Assembly: GCA_050955105.1 (NCBI GenBank)
Contig: JBPBQZ010000096.1
Span: 1-27,931 of the forward strand
Direction of reading: 5' to 3'
DNA length: 27,931 nt
DNA from: JBPBQZ01 sp050955105
GTDB taxonomy: Bacteria > Pseudomonadota > Gammaproteobacteria > Burkholderiales > Burkholderiaceae
Numbering within the stretch: the first letter of the stretch is position 1; each line of letters begins with the position of its first letter. The position numbers were made by a program, and so were the translations under genes. This document shows positions 15,592-24,215 of the stretch, piece after piece. The notes under the pieces were generated by a model. That model had not been told where the DNA came from. It searched no databases and worked only from the letters and a program-made list of their open reading frames with translations.

Positions 15592-17094
15592 CTATCGCTG
15601 GATCGCGTTGATACGAGAGAGCCACGGCTGCATGAGCGGGTCTTCGACACAACGTCGGTATGCCGCCAGCAAGGACGGTCTGAGTTCCGCAGCGGCATGC
15701 TCCGCCGCCGCGATTGCCGCCGAAATCGCCGGCAGTCGCTCAGCCAGCTCGGCGCGCAGCGCCGCTTCGTCGATGCGCGCGACTCGGCCACGGTCGATGA
15801 GTCGGCGCCCACCGACGTACACCTGCAATACCGACTGGCCTTGCTCGCAGAAGACGAGTTGCGTCATAGGCTCGTTGAGCGGCAGAAAAGACGCGCTATT
15901 CAGGTCCAGCACCACAAAGTCGGCCTGCTTGCCGACTTCAATGGTTCCCGTGAGCGCGTCTCTTCCCAGCGCTCGCGCACCGTTCGACGTAGCAAGCTCG
16001 AAAGCCTGATCAGCGCTTAGCGAGGCATCAGCGTCGGCACGTCCGATGCCGCTGAGCAATGCCGACATGCGCAGGGCATCGAACATTGAATTGAGATCGT
16101 TGCCGTTGTTATTGTCGGTGCCAAGTCCAACGTTCACGCCGCGCTTCAGCAGTTCGCCAATTGGCGCGATGCCACTGCCCAGTTTCAAGTTGCACGCGGG
16201 GTTGTGGATCACGCTTGCCTGACTGCGCGCCAGCAGATCCATCTCCGGCAGCGTTAGCCAGACTCCATGAGCAAGCACACTATGACGATTCAGAAGGCCG
16301 TGCTCGTTCAAATAAGCAACCATCGAGCCGCCGTACATCTTCTGCGCCGTCAGCGCCTGAATCCTGGTTTCGAGTACATGAATCAACACCGGCAGGTCGA
16401 ACTGCGCCGCGATGTCCCAAGTCCGTTGCAAGAACTCGGTGGTGCATCGTTGCGGGCCCGAAGGCGATAACACAAAACGCACGCGGCCGCCCCACGAGCG
16501 CGCCAGCTCGCGCCAGAAGTCGAGCACCGAATTCGACGACCAGCCCGCGGTGGGGGAGGGCGTCGACCCTTGCGCGAGCACATCGCTCAAATACGGTATG
16601 CCTTCGTGAAACGGACGGTCGCTCCAGGCGACGCTGACTTCCGCGCGCACGCCCAGGTCGCTATAGGCCTGGAACGCCGCATACACGCTTTCGGGATCGA
16701 TCGCGGCACCAAAGTGTATGTCGTCGACGATCGTCGTAATGCCGCCCTTCAACATCTCGATCGCGTTGATCAAGGTTCGCAAATAGACGTCGCGCGGACT
16801 CCAGCGCCGCGCGTGAGTGGGCGGGTTATACAAGCCCATCCAGATCTCGAGTGGCAAGCCCGCGAAGCGTCCCTTATCGAAGCGGTCGTGGGAGTGATGA
16901 TGTGCGTTGACCAGGCCGGCCATCATCATTTTCCCGCGACCGTCGGTGCGTTCGTCGACGTGCACGGAACTCACGTCGATGCGCGGCGCAATCGCCACGA
17001 ATTTGTCCGCCTCCACCAGCACGTCCATCTGTTGCGGGGCCTTGCCGGCGAGTCCTACGACTAGGATTTGCTCGATCAGGTGCAGGAGCGCCAT
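15592..17094 (-). CDS. Amidohydrolase superfamily protein (ATZ/TRZ-type, metal-dependent)
   Basis: 500 aa. Metal-ligand positions are all visible: His65-x-His67 in LVNAHHHSHD, His239 in LPVLIHVLE, His276 in SVLAHGVWL and Asp327 in VGLGTDNNN. This is the pattern of deaminases and hydrolases such as S-adenosylhomocysteine/atrazine-type enzymes. It does not look like a standard imidazolonepropionase (HutI, about 400 aa) or HutF, but in this gene order it occupies the place where such a step is needed. The C-terminal 60 residues after GGRRLIDRGRV are Ala-rich helical. GAGGA precedes the ATG, overlapping the end of the urocanase gene 9 bases upstream. Likely roles are opening of the imidazolone-type product or deamination of a heterocycle; the sequence does not choose. 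Confidence 0.88.
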   Translation of the reverse strand: MALLHLIEQILVVGLAGKAPQQMDVLVEADKFVAIAPRIDVSSVHVDERTDGRGKMMMAGLVNAHHHSHDRFDKGRFAGLPLEIWMGLYNPPTHARRWSPRDVYLRTLINAIEMLKGGITTIVDDIHFGAAIDPESVYAAFQAYSDLGVRAEVSVAWSDRPFHEGIPYLSDVLAQGSTPSPTAGWSSNSVLDFWRELARSWGGRVRFVLSPSGPQRCTTEFLQRTWDIAAQFDLPVLIHVLETRIQALTAQKMYGGSMVAYLNEHGLLNRHSVLAHGVWLTLPEMDLLARSQASVIHNPACNLKLGSGIAPIGELLKRGVNVGLGTDNNNGNDLNSMFDALRMSALLSGIGRADADASLSADQAFELATSNGARALGRDALTGTIEVGKQADFVVLDLNSASFLPLNEPMTQLVFCEQGQSVLQVYVGGRRLIDRGRVARIDEAALRAELAERLPAISAAIAAAEHAAAELRPSLLAAYRRCVEDPLMQPWLSRINAIQR

Positions 17095-17103
17095 CTTGCT
17101 TCC

Positions 17104-18795
17104 TCAAGCGCGAACACGCGTCGCGTCGGGGCTCCACCACAGCGGAACCTTGATTGCGTCTGCGCTCAGGGGACCGGCGCCAGCGGCCACGTCGCGGGCC
17201 TTCTGGTAGCCCGCCTGGCCGTGACGTACCACCCCGATCCCCGAGTCGGTGCTCAGGCAGGCGTCGAGTCGCAGGCGTGCCTCCTCGGTGCCGTCCGCAA
17301 TCATGGTCACGCCGGTATGGGCCGACATCCCCATGGTGCCGTTCGCCTGAATTGCCACCAGATCCGCCATGCCGGCGGTGTTGAGCAGCGCATTCAGATA
17401 CGGCCAGTCCGAGACCGCGTCCGAGCCATCCAACATTTGTTCGGTTTCGAATGCCGGGTTAGCGATTGAGCCGGCGTCCAGGTTGTCTCGCGAGAAGGCC
17501 ACCGGACCTTGGAGTTCGCCTTGCGCAATCAAGTCGTTCACTGCGAGGCCGAACGCTCGGCGTTGACCGAAGCCAAGAAAGCAGATCCGCGCCGGCAGGC
17601 CTTCGACGGGCAGCCGAGCGCTCGCAAGCGGGATCCAGCGGGACACCACCGGGTCGTCAGCGAACATCGCCAAAGCCAGTTGGTCCAGGCGCTGCTGATC
17701 TTCCACTGCGCCAGAAATGCAGGTCCAACGGAACGGGCCGCGACCCTCGAGGAACATCGGCCGCACATACTCCGCGATGCAGCCGGGATAAGCGTAGGCC
17801 TCTTCGTTCGAAAGCCCTGCATCCACGCTCTCTTTGCGCACGAAGGTCCCGTACTCGAATACCACCGAGCCAGCGGCGCGTTGTCGCGTCATGGCGCGCA
17901 CGATGCGGATCATGGACTCGCGCGAGCGCGCCAGATAGGCATCAGGATCGGCCTCGCGCGTTGCGACGGCCTGCGCTACCGACATGCCCGCGGGGATCAG
18001 TGCAAACGGATCGTGACACGGGCACATTTCGGTCACGATGTCGGGGACCCATCCGGCTTGCAAGACCTGCTCGAGTGCTTCGACAAAGTTGCCCTGTACG
18101 ATGATGGCGCGGGCTTCGCCCTTAGCCTTGGCCTCGTCGGCGAGCCGCATTGCGTCGTCGAGGGATGCCGCCAGCATATCGCCATAGCCATTTTCAAGTC
18201 GGTCGTGGATGATCCTGTCGCGAATCTCGACGACCACACTCACGCCGCCGTGCATGGTCATCGCGAGCGGCTGCGACCGGCCCATGCCGCCAAGCCCCGC
18301 GCTGAAAAAAATTCTCCCCTTCAGGCTGCCGTTGAAATGACGGTCCGCGATCAGGGCCAGTGTTTCAAAGGTACCTTCGATCACCCCCTGACTGCCGATG
18401 TATTGCCATGGGCCCGCGGTATAAGACGCAAATGCAATGAGGTTCTTTTCTTTCAAAGCGTAAAACTTCGGCCATGTCGCCTGAATCAGATTACTGTTTG
18501 CCATCACGACGCGCGGCGCCAGTCGGTGCGTCTTGAAAATGGCGACGGGCATGCCGGATTGGATTGCAAGCGTTTCGTCATCTTCGAGCTGCACGAGCGA
18601 CTCGACAATCGCATCGAAACTTTCCCAATTACGGCACGCCTGGCCGATTCCTCCATAGATGATCAGGCGGCTTGGATCTTCCGCGTTCTCAAGATTATTC
18701 TCGAGCATTCGCAGAATGGTTTCCTGGCGCCAGCCTTTGCAACGAAGCGTGCTCCCGCGCATCGCTGTGATACGTTTTCCAGTTGGTTCATTCAT
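17104..18795 (-). CDS. hutU: Urocanase family protein (divergent urocanate hydratase)
   Basis: 563 aa from ATG 18795 (a longer frame adds 15 unrelated residues). Urocanases add water to urocanate with NAD+ acting as an electrophile. Conserved parts: LIIYGGIGQACRNWESFDAI, YIGSQGVIEGT, AGLGGMGRSQPLA, PFRWTCISGA, the signature GLPARICFLG with the active Cys405, DGSDAVSDWPYLNALLNTA, and GVVRHGQAGYQKA. Unusual: the nearly invariant HHGGGVG loop is QANGTMG (483-489), NNIRQ is TFVRK (317-321, Arg kept), and TSAHDP is CPCHDP. These changes are at or near the substrate site, so the substrate may be a modified urocanate; related hydratases for thiourocanate and methylurocanate are known in the family. 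The symbol is family-level only. Neighbours are an amidohydrolase and HutH. Confidence 0.85.
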   Translation of the reverse strand: MNEPTGKRITAMRGSTLRCKGWRQETILRMLENNLENAEDPSRLIIYGGIGQACRNWESFDAIVESLVQLEDDETLAIQSGMPVAIFKTHRLAPRVVMANSNLIQATWPKFYALKEKNLIAFASYTAGPWQYIGSQGVIEGTFETLALIADRHFNGSLKGRIFFSAGLGGMGRSQPLAMTMHGGVSVVVEIRDRIIHDRLENGYGDMLAASLDDAMRLADEAKAKGEARAIIVQGNFVEALEQVLQAGWVPDIVTEMCPCHDPFALIPAGMSVAQAVATREADPDAYLARSRESMIRIVRAMTRQRAAGSVVFEYGTFVRKESVDAGLSNEEAYAYPGCIAEYVRPMFLEGRGPFRWTCISGAVEDQQRLDQLALAMFADDPVVSRWIPLASARLPVEGLPARICFLGFGQRRAFGLAVNDLIAQGELQGPVAFSRDNLDAGSIANPAFETEQMLDGSDAVSDWPYLNALLNTAGMADLVAIQANGTMGMSAHTGVTMIADGTEEARLRLDACLSTDSGIGVVRHGQAGYQKARDVAAGAGPLSADAIKVPLWWSPDATRVRA

Positions 18796-18911
18796 ATGCG
18801 GATTGGCTCGCTTAATAGTCCGATGGCTTCCTGGGTCCAATTGTTCAGCCGCGGCGCGCTCGAAACCATGCGAAAGATGGAAAGTTCGCTTTCGTCACAG
18901 TTTCTCCGCCG

Positions 18912-19160
18912 TCAATCGGCACCAGGCGCTGTGACCTTCGGCTTGCGGTGGAATAAGCGATGGCGGATTTTTGGTTTGTGAGGCTTCGACGGCTTCTTTG
19001 CCCGGTTGGGGCCGTTGACGGACACCGCGTTGGGGCCGAGGTCGGCTGCGTGTCCATCGCCACCGCCACTCCCTTCGGCGTATGCCGCCCCGGTAAATCC
19101 AACCACGGCGAGCGTTGTAACGATCGTCGCGATCGCGCATTTGTTCCCGATATTCCGCAT
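18912..19160 (-). CDS. Small secreted basic protein, function unknown
   Basis: 82 aa. A clear Sec signal peptide is present: Lys near the start, hydrophobic core AIATIVTTLAVVGFTGA and cleavage after AYA near residue 28. The mature part (about 54 aa) starts EGSGGGDGHAADLGPNAVS and ends in a Lys/Pro/Arg-rich tail (RAKKPSKPHKPKIRHR). AAGGA lies 6-7 bases before the ATG. Overlapping frames on the same strand lack a signal peptide and ribosome site. It sits between the urocanase homologue and a cucumopine-synthase-like fusion gene, in the same direction. I do not recognise a family; it may be periplasmic. Confidence 0.6.
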   Translation of the reverse strand: MRNIGNKCAIATIVTTLAVVGFTGAAYAEGSGGGDGHAADLGPNAVSVNGPNRAKKPSKPHKPKIRHRLFHRKPKVTAPGAD

Positions 19161-19210
19161 TTGATTTCCTTATTTGAAAGTACGACTAATGATTAATGCT
19201 CGGCGAGCGA

Positions 19211-20155
19211 TCAAATCCGCTCGGCCTTCATCATGATCAGGTTCTTGTTTGAGAAATTGCTTTCCCAGACGGCTTTGCCGAGCGCGGGCAACAGGTGGAG
19301 ATCTTCAACTACCACTTGACCGAGCACGGGGGCTTGGAGGTCCTCGGAGGTCGCGCCGTACTGCAGCGTGATCTTCTGCCCCGACGCCTGCGAGTACCTC
19401 ACGCGGCCGAGCGGGGCATCCTTGATCACTTCCTTATGGGGGGTAGGCGCGGTGGACAGCAGCGGCGTCCACGCAAAGATCGAGCTGCCGCTGACCATGG
19501 CGTGCTCCTGCGGGACTTCGAACGGCAAGGCCGCCAGGACTTCCTGGCAAAGTTGCACGTTTTTATCGACGGCGAGGCTGACTCGCACCGATATACCCAA
19601 AGACGCCCAGGTCAAGCGTATAAGGGTGAGCGCCGCCGCGGCGCTTTCGATGCCGTGGCGCGAGGCCTCGGGCAAGACCACATCCCCGGCATAGCGCATT
19701 TCCCGGCCGGCGTTCCACGGAAAGTAATGGTGCGACCAGGCCTCGAGGCGATTGACATAGCGGTTCAGTGCCTCGACAGCAGCGCGGATCTGCTCGCCCG
19801 AAGCAGTACCGATCTCTGCGGTGAGCGCGGCCGACCAGGCAGCCAGTTTGCCGAAGCCCGCATAGCCGAGAAAGCCGGTGTAGCAGGGACTCAGCTCGGC
19901 AAACATGACGCGCACGGCGTCGGTGGATACGGCTTCCGCTCGTACCATCCTCAGCATGGGGAAGAGCGTGTAGCAGGCCAGGTCACGCACCATGCCGTTG
20001 ACGAAATCGAAGGTCGTAAAATACTGTCCATGTGAGCCGGCGCGATTTTCAAGGCGCCCGTTACGCAGAATCGTCAGCTCTTCTGGCTCAACGCCGATAA
20101 TCCTTATTGCTTCATCGTTCAATGCTTGAACGATATGGTCGAAATTTCCTTTCAT
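19211..20155 (-). CDS. Cucumopine synthase-like fusion, helical domain then cyclophilin-like (DUF3830-type) domain
   Basis: 314 aa with no signal peptide, so cytoplasmic. Residues 1-160 form an alpha-helical domain with EPEELTILRNG, GSHGQYFTTFDFVNGMVRD (40-58) and RLEAWSHHYFPWNAG (136-150). Residues 178-314 form a beta-rich domain with MVSGSSIFAW (220-229), LGRVRYSQASGQKITLQYG (249-267) and LPALGKAVWESNF (289-301). The same two domains occur in reverse order in the next gene upstream and as separate genes at 24579-25532. This domain combination is known from cucumopine synthase, which joins histidine and 2-oxoglutarate by a Pictet-Spengler reaction; the helical part corresponds to its C-terminal helical-bundle domain. 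Here it may work in the cleavage or synthesis direction on a histidine adduct (inference). GAGG precedes the ATG. Assignment is from recalled family features, not an alignment. Confidence 0.72.
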   Translation of the reverse strand: MKGNFDHIVQALNDEAIRIIGVEPEELTILRNGRLENRAGSHGQYFTTFDFVNGMVRDLACYTLFPMLRMVRAEAVSTDAVRVMFAELSPCYTGFLGYAGFGKLAAWSAALTAEIGTASGEQIRAAVEALNRYVNRLEAWSHHYFPWNAGREMRYAGDVVLPEASRHGIESAAAALTLIRLTWASLGISVRVSLAVDKNVQLCQEVLAALPFEVPQEHAMVSGSSIFAWTPLLSTAPTPHKEVIKDAPLGRVRYSQASGQKITLQYGATSEDLQAPVLGQVVVEDLHLLPALGKAVWESNFSNKNLIMMKAERI

Positions 20156-20212
20156 ACGTTTCCTCGTCGCTAAGACGTTGGGACAAAGCTGGATGAGGGC
20201 TGGATGCGTCGG

Positions 20213-21196
20213 TCAGTTGGAGGTCGCCGCTACGGCAGTCGCCAGGCCGTGATCCGGCGCTCGGCCCGGGAATTCCTGGCCGTCATAAACGCGCCCGTAG
20301 AACGCACCCAAATGCCATGGAAAGTAATGATGTGACCAGGCATTGAGTCGATTGCCGTAACGCAGAAATGCGACAAGCAAGCGCTTCACATCAGCACTGC
20401 TTGATGCGCTTCTGACCGCGGCGCGAAGTTGCTCCGCGAAATCGCGTAGCGTTGCCAATCCGGAATAGGCCAGATAGTCGGTATATGGCGGGTCGGTCTG
20501 ATCGAGCACGTCGGCGATCTGTTGCGGAGTGAAGGTATCCGCCAGCTTGAGCAAGGGATAAATGCAGTAGACGATATAGTCGCGAATCATCCCGTTGGCG
20601 AAGTCCCACGCGGTGAAATATTGTCCGTAGGATCCGGTGTCGCGTACTTCGCCGCGCCGGATGCGCCGAAGTTCCTCGGGCTCGCAAAGTTGCACCCGCT
20701 CCGCCTCGCGCAGAAACTTCTGAGCAAGTTCCGGCAGCGCGGCGCTGTCGGCGCTGCGTGGCGACAGGACCGCGTCGTGTGGACGCACCTCCACGAAAAT
20801 CAGCTTTTTGCTCCAGAACAAGCTGTCCCATACCGCTTTGCCGACAGACGGCAAAAACGACACATACTCGGGTAGAACTTGTCCGAGGATGGGCTGCAGA
20901 ACCGGCTCCTGTCCGCGGCCATATTGGATAGACATCTTGTTGCCGGTGCCTTGCGAATAGCGTATCGCGCCAATCTCGCAATCGACGATGCGTGCGCGGT
21001 GCTGGACGCTCGCGACGCTTACGATCGGCACCCACGCATAGGTTGATTCGCCCGAAACGACAGGGTGGGATTGCAGCACCTTGAACGGCAGGTGTTGCCA
21101 GAACTCCTCGCAAAGCGCCGCATTACGCGTGTCGTTCAGTTCAGCGACCACCGTTACGCCTAGTTCGGGCCAGCAAATATCGACAAGACGCCCCAT
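20213..21196 (-). CDS. Cucumopine synthase-like fusion, cyclophilin-like (DUF3830-type) domain then helical domain
   Basis: 327 aa, cytoplasmic. Residues 1-138 are the cyclophilin-like domain: VDICWPELGVTVVAEL, HPVVSGESTYAW (44-55), IGAIRYSQGTGNKMSIQYG (75-93), FLPSVGKAVWDSLF (114-127). A linker of about 17 residues leads to the helical domain: EPEELRRIRRG, GSYGQYFTAWDFANGMIRD (188-206) and RLNAWSHHYFPWHLG (283-297). This is the domain order of cucumopine synthase. Compared with the downstream paralogue (19211-20155), the two halves are swapped, so the pair are circular permutations. GGAG lies 8 bases before the ATG; the gap to the permease upstream is 43 bases and to the paralogue 57, so one transcript is likely. 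The two may act as a pair, for example as a hetero-oligomer with two different active sites (inference). Confidence 0.75.
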   Translation of the reverse strand: MGRLVDICWPELGVTVVAELNDTRNAALCEEFWQHLPFKVLQSHPVVSGESTYAWVPIVSVASVQHRARIVDCEIGAIRYSQGTGNKMSIQYGRGQEPVLQPILGQVLPEYVSFLPSVGKAVWDSLFWSKKLIFVEVRPHDAVLSPRSADSAALPELAQKFLREAERVQLCEPEELRRIRRGEVRDTGSYGQYFTAWDFANGMIRDYIVYCIYPLLKLADTFTPQQIADVLDQTDPPYTDYLAYSGLATLRDFAEQLRAAVRSASSSADVKRLLVAFLRYGNRLNAWSHHYFPWHLGAFYGRVYDGQEFPGRAPDHGLATAVAATSN

Positions 21197-21239
21197 ATAT
21201 TCATCTCCGTGTTGGTGGCGCGCGGCGCGCGACGGACAT

Positions 21240-22016
21240 TCATGCGTTCACCTCGGCCGAGCCGCGTGCTGAACGAGACAATGCGACCCGCGTGCTGGTC
21301 GATCGGATACTCCGATTGGTTCGCCGTTCGATCAGTTTCTGGACAATCGTCCAGACTCCGGTGAGTACCAGGTAGTACACGGATACCGCGAGATAGACTT
21401 CGAAAGTTCGATACGACGCGGCTTGAATCGCGTCGGCGACATGAAATAACTCAGGCACAGCGATGGTGCTGAGTAGCGATGTGGTTTTGAACATCGCATT
21501 GAAGCCGTTGCCGAGCGGTGGAAGAATGGTCCGGAAAGCCTGCGGAAAAACAATTCGGCTGAAGGTCAGCCATGGCGTCATGCCGAGCGACTTCGCGGCT
21601 TCGGTTTGTCCGACGTCTACGGCCTCGATGCCCGATCGGGTGATTTCGCTCATGAAAGCGGCCTCGTGCAGGCCGAACACGATAACGCCGGCCAATAGGG
21701 CGCCACTCACGTTCAGAAAGCCAAAAGCGATTTCCTGTGGAAACAAATCGATGCCGCCCATCAGATAGGGCAGGCCAAAGTAGACCAGCATCAGCTGCAC
21801 CAGGATCGGCGTTCCGCGAAAGAAACCGATGTAAATCTGATTCACCGCGCGCAGCAAAATGCTTTTGCTCAGGCCACCCAAGGCGAGTAATGTCCCGAGC
21901 ATCATCCCAAGAATCATCGAGGCAATCGCCGAGCCGGTGGTGAGCAGCAAGCCGCGTAATAGCGCCGTGGGAGGATGAAACAGCAGGTGGAGAAAATAGC
22001 CGACGTCAAAATTCAT
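21240..22016 (-). CDS. Amino acid ABC transporter permease
   Basis: 258 aa inner-membrane permease of the polar amino acid class. N-terminal segment LLLTTGSAIASMILGMMLG, then IYIGFFRGTPILVQLMLVYFG with the family RGTP motif, and the EAA loop EAAKSLGMTPWLTFSRIVFP. The last 30 residues (RRTNRSIRSTSTRVALSRS) are a basic cytoplasmic tail. GGAGA lies 7 bases before the ATG. It follows the binding protein gene by 38 bases. Only one permease is present, so the channel is probably a homodimer. No ATPase gene is adjacent; it may use one encoded elsewhere. Confidence 0.92.
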   Translation of the reverse strand: MNFDVGYFLHLLFHPPTALLRGLLLTTGSAIASMILGMMLGTLLALGGLSKSILLRAVNQIYIGFFRGTPILVQLMLVYFGLPYLMGGIDLFPQEIAFGFLNVSGALLAGVIVFGLHEAAFMSEITRSGIEAVDVGQTEAAKSLGMTPWLTFSRIVFPQAFRTILPPLGNGFNAMFKTTSLLSTIAVPELFHVADAIQAASYRTFEVYLAVSVYYLVLTGVWTIVQKLIERRTNRSIRSTSTRVALSRSARGSAEVNA

Positions 22017-22054
22017 GGAAGTTCTCCCAAGACACCGTCGCAGCGGCGCATCGC

Positions 22055-22897
22055 TCAGCAGGCGTGTGCGGCATCACAAGGGACAACGCCCTGACGCAGG
22101 TGCCATGTATCGATCATGCTTTGAAATTCGCCCGATGCAATGAGGGCGTGGACGGCACCGCGCACCGAGTTCGCGGTTTCGCTGTCGTTTTTACGGAGCA
22201 CTACTCCATATGTCACGGGCGCCACTGGCATGCCGCCAATCTCGAAATCGCTACTGTCCTTCGACAGAAAATAGGACAGGTTCATGGCGCCGCTGACGTA
22301 AGCATCGACGCGATGCAAGGCGAGTTCCTGGTAGGCAAATGCCTCTGTCTGATACGTATAAATTTGCATCGGCTGTTTGCCGGCTGCGACTAGCGCAGCG
22401 TTTGCGTCTTCAAGCCGCTTGGCATTCGCTCCGCCAAGCAAGACCGCAACCCGCTTCCCCGACAGGTCGGTATATTTGGCGAGGTGTAAAGGATTGCCCT
22501 TCGTCACGAGCAGTCCGGATGCCGCTTGCGCGTAGTCGACAAAATTGTATTTTTCGAGGCGCGTCGGGTTCTTCGAAAGCTGGGAGACCACCGCATCGCA
22601 TTTTCCCGAGTCCAGCGCGGGAAAAATCGTCGAAAACTTGAAGTTCTGGATTTGCGCCGGACGTCCGACCTGCTTCGCGATCGCCTTCATCAGATCGACT
22701 TCAAAACCTTCGGGGGTCGTACCGTCCTCGGCGATATAGGCGGCAGGAGGGCTGCTGAGTTCTGTACAGAACATCAACGGCTTGGCGGTGGGCGCACCCC
22801 ACGCATGCAAAGAGAGCGCAAATAGCGTTGCGAATGCGATCGATCGCGACACCCCGACAGGCCGCTTCGCGAGACGAATTTTCGACAGGTAGGACAT
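22055..22897 (-). CDS. Periplasmic amino acid-type substrate-binding protein (SBP family 3)
   Basis: 280 aa from ATG 22897; the open frame extends 49 codons further, but that part is Arg-rich and not hydrophobic. Signal peptide: basic KIRLAKRP, core SIAFATLFALSLHAWG, cleavage before APTAKPL. Family features: GFEVDLMKAIAKQVGRP, FSTIFPALDSGKCDAVVSQLS, YTDLSGKRVAVLLGGANAKRL and YGVVLRKND. No strong ribosome site is seen. The C-terminus holds two Cys (VPCDAAHAC) that could form a disulfide, with another at CTELSSPP. It is the receptor for the downstream permease and, from its neighbours, probably binds the histidine-derived substrate (inference). Confidence 0.92.
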   Translation of the reverse strand: MSYLSKIRLAKRPVGVSRSIAFATLFALSLHAWGAPTAKPLMFCTELSSPPAAYIAEDGTTPEGFEVDLMKAIAKQVGRPAQIQNFKFSTIFPALDSGKCDAVVSQLSKNPTRLEKYNFVDYAQAASGLLVTKGNPLHLAKYTDLSGKRVAVLLGGANAKRLEDANAALVAAGKQPMQIYTYQTEAFAYQELALHRVDAYVSGAMNLSYFLSKDSSDFEIGGMPVAPVTYGVVLRKNDSETANSVRGAVHALIASGEFQSMIDTWHLRQGVVPCDAAHAC

Positions 22898-23052
22898 TTT
22901 ATAGACGCCAAAAAAGTGATTGCGATCGATTGGATGCCAACCCCGAGTGCCGTCGAGCGCACGCTCGGGCATCTCTGGAATAGGCAGTCCTTTGCGATTC
23001 TCGCCCAACCTCATGCGTAGACAGCCGCGCATGCGATGTCGCAACGTCGAGC

Positions 23053-24162
23053 CTAGAAAACCGTGTAAATGCCGACCCGCGCGTCCGCCTGCGATCTACT
23101 GCGCGCCGGCGTGAAATTTCCGCCCAGGTCCGCGTCCACGCCACTCGAGGCCTTGACGTAGTCGCCGGAGACATACACTTTGGTTCGCTTCGACAAGCGA
23201 TATGCAAGGCCGCCGCTACCTTGATTCCAGGTATGTCCTTGGAAGGTGGTGTGCTGATATCCGAGCACGCCTCGCACTACCGGCGTGAAGTCGTATTCCA
23301 CGCCGCCCTCGTAGACATGCATGACCGAAGACGCCGTGAACGCATTCAGGGTGGTGTTCGTGAAGTTGCCTTCAAACAGCCACTTTCCCGCGCGGTAGCT
23401 ACCGCCAACGTCCAGTGCGTGCATGGATTTCAGTTGGAAGGCGGTCGCAGTGTCGGTTGCGGCGCCCGAGGCGCTATAGGTAGCAACCGTTGTCCCGAAG
23501 AATAGCGGCGTGCCGATTGCCGCATACGGATCGAGCGTCGGCGTTGCCAGGGACGAGTAGGCGATGCCGACCGAAACCGGCCCGCCGTTGTATTGGCCGC
23601 CCGCACTCCATGCGCTGCCGTCGTGAAAATCCCCGGCCGTGTTGCTGAACGCGTACATGGCACCGGCCTGGAAGCCGCCGTAGACGTTGCTGGTGTATTT
23701 CACCGCGTTGTGGTTTCGATCGCCAGCGATGCGGTCAAAATCGCCTTGATGGTTGGCGTAGCCGCTGCCGTCATAAGAGACGTTATAAACCGTGACAAAA
23801 TCATTGACCATATCGTATTGGTTGCCGATTTTGAAAGTTCCGAATGGACCCTGCAAACCGACCCAATCCTGGCGACCGAAAATCGCGCCGCCCTGATTCG
23901 CTTTGCCACTGCTTATATTGAAGCCGCCTTCGATTTTGAAAATCGTACTTATCCCGCCACCCAAATCTTCAACGCCTTTGAATCCCCAGCGATTGCCGCT
24001 GATAATGCCGTTGTCGGTCTTGAAGTTTTTCGAGCCGCCTTCATTCGTCACGTAGGTCAAGCCGGCATCAATGGACCCATATAGCTGCACAGAACTCTGG
24101 GCATGGCAGACACCTCCCGCGCATGCCAAGGTGGTTGCGAGCAAAGCACGTTTCCGCTTCAT
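23053..24162 (-). CDS. Gram-negative trimeric porin
   Basis: 369 aa outer-membrane beta-barrel of the betaproteobacterial general porin family. The start at 24162 is chosen over 24183 because AAGGGA lies 6 bases before it and the signal peptide begins there: MKRKRALLATTLACAGG, cleavage after CHA before QSSVQLYGSIDAGLTYV. Barrel features include NRWGFKGVEDLGGGISTIFKIE, IFGRQDWVGLQGPFGTFKIG and a final strand ARVGIYTVF ending in the Phe needed for outer-membrane assembly. It lies in the cluster between the split cucumopine-synthase-like pair and the binding protein, so it may serve as the outer-membrane entry for the substrate (inference). Confidence 0.93.
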   Translation of the reverse strand: MKRKRALLATTLACAGGVCHAQSSVQLYGSIDAGLTYVTNEGGSKNFKTDNGIISGNRWGFKGVEDLGGGISTIFKIEGGFNISSGKANQGGAIFGRQDWVGLQGPFGTFKIGNQYDMVNDFVTVYNVSYDGSGYANHQGDFDRIAGDRNHNAVKYTSNVYGGFQAGAMYAFSNTAGDFHDGSAWSAGGQYNGGPVSVGIAYSSLATPTLDPYAAIGTPLFFGTTVATYSASGAATDTATAFQLKSMHALDVGGSYRAGKWLFEGNFTNTTLNAFTASSVMHVYEGGVEYDFTPVVRGVLGYQHTTFQGHTWNQGSGGLAYRLSKRTKVYVSGDYVKASSGVDADLGGNFTPARSRSQADARVGIYTVF

Positions 24163-24215
24163 TGTAGGTCCCTTATGTTTCATGTGAGTGCGCGTGTTGA
24201 GAGGCTATCTAGTGG

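Noticed and set aside
14033..18795. Reading this part as a normal hut operon
   Set aside because: The urocanase is divergent, and HutI, HutG/HutF and HutC are not seen. The neighbouring genes are cucumopine-synthase-like and transport genes.
17509..18981. 490-residue open frame on the plus strand opposite the urocanase homologue
   Set aside because: It is antisense to a strongly conserved enzyme, has Arg/His-rich composition with no family features, and arises from high GC content.
22898..23044. Longer N-terminus for the second binding protein
   Set aside because: It would place 49 charged residues before the signal peptide; export requires the later start.
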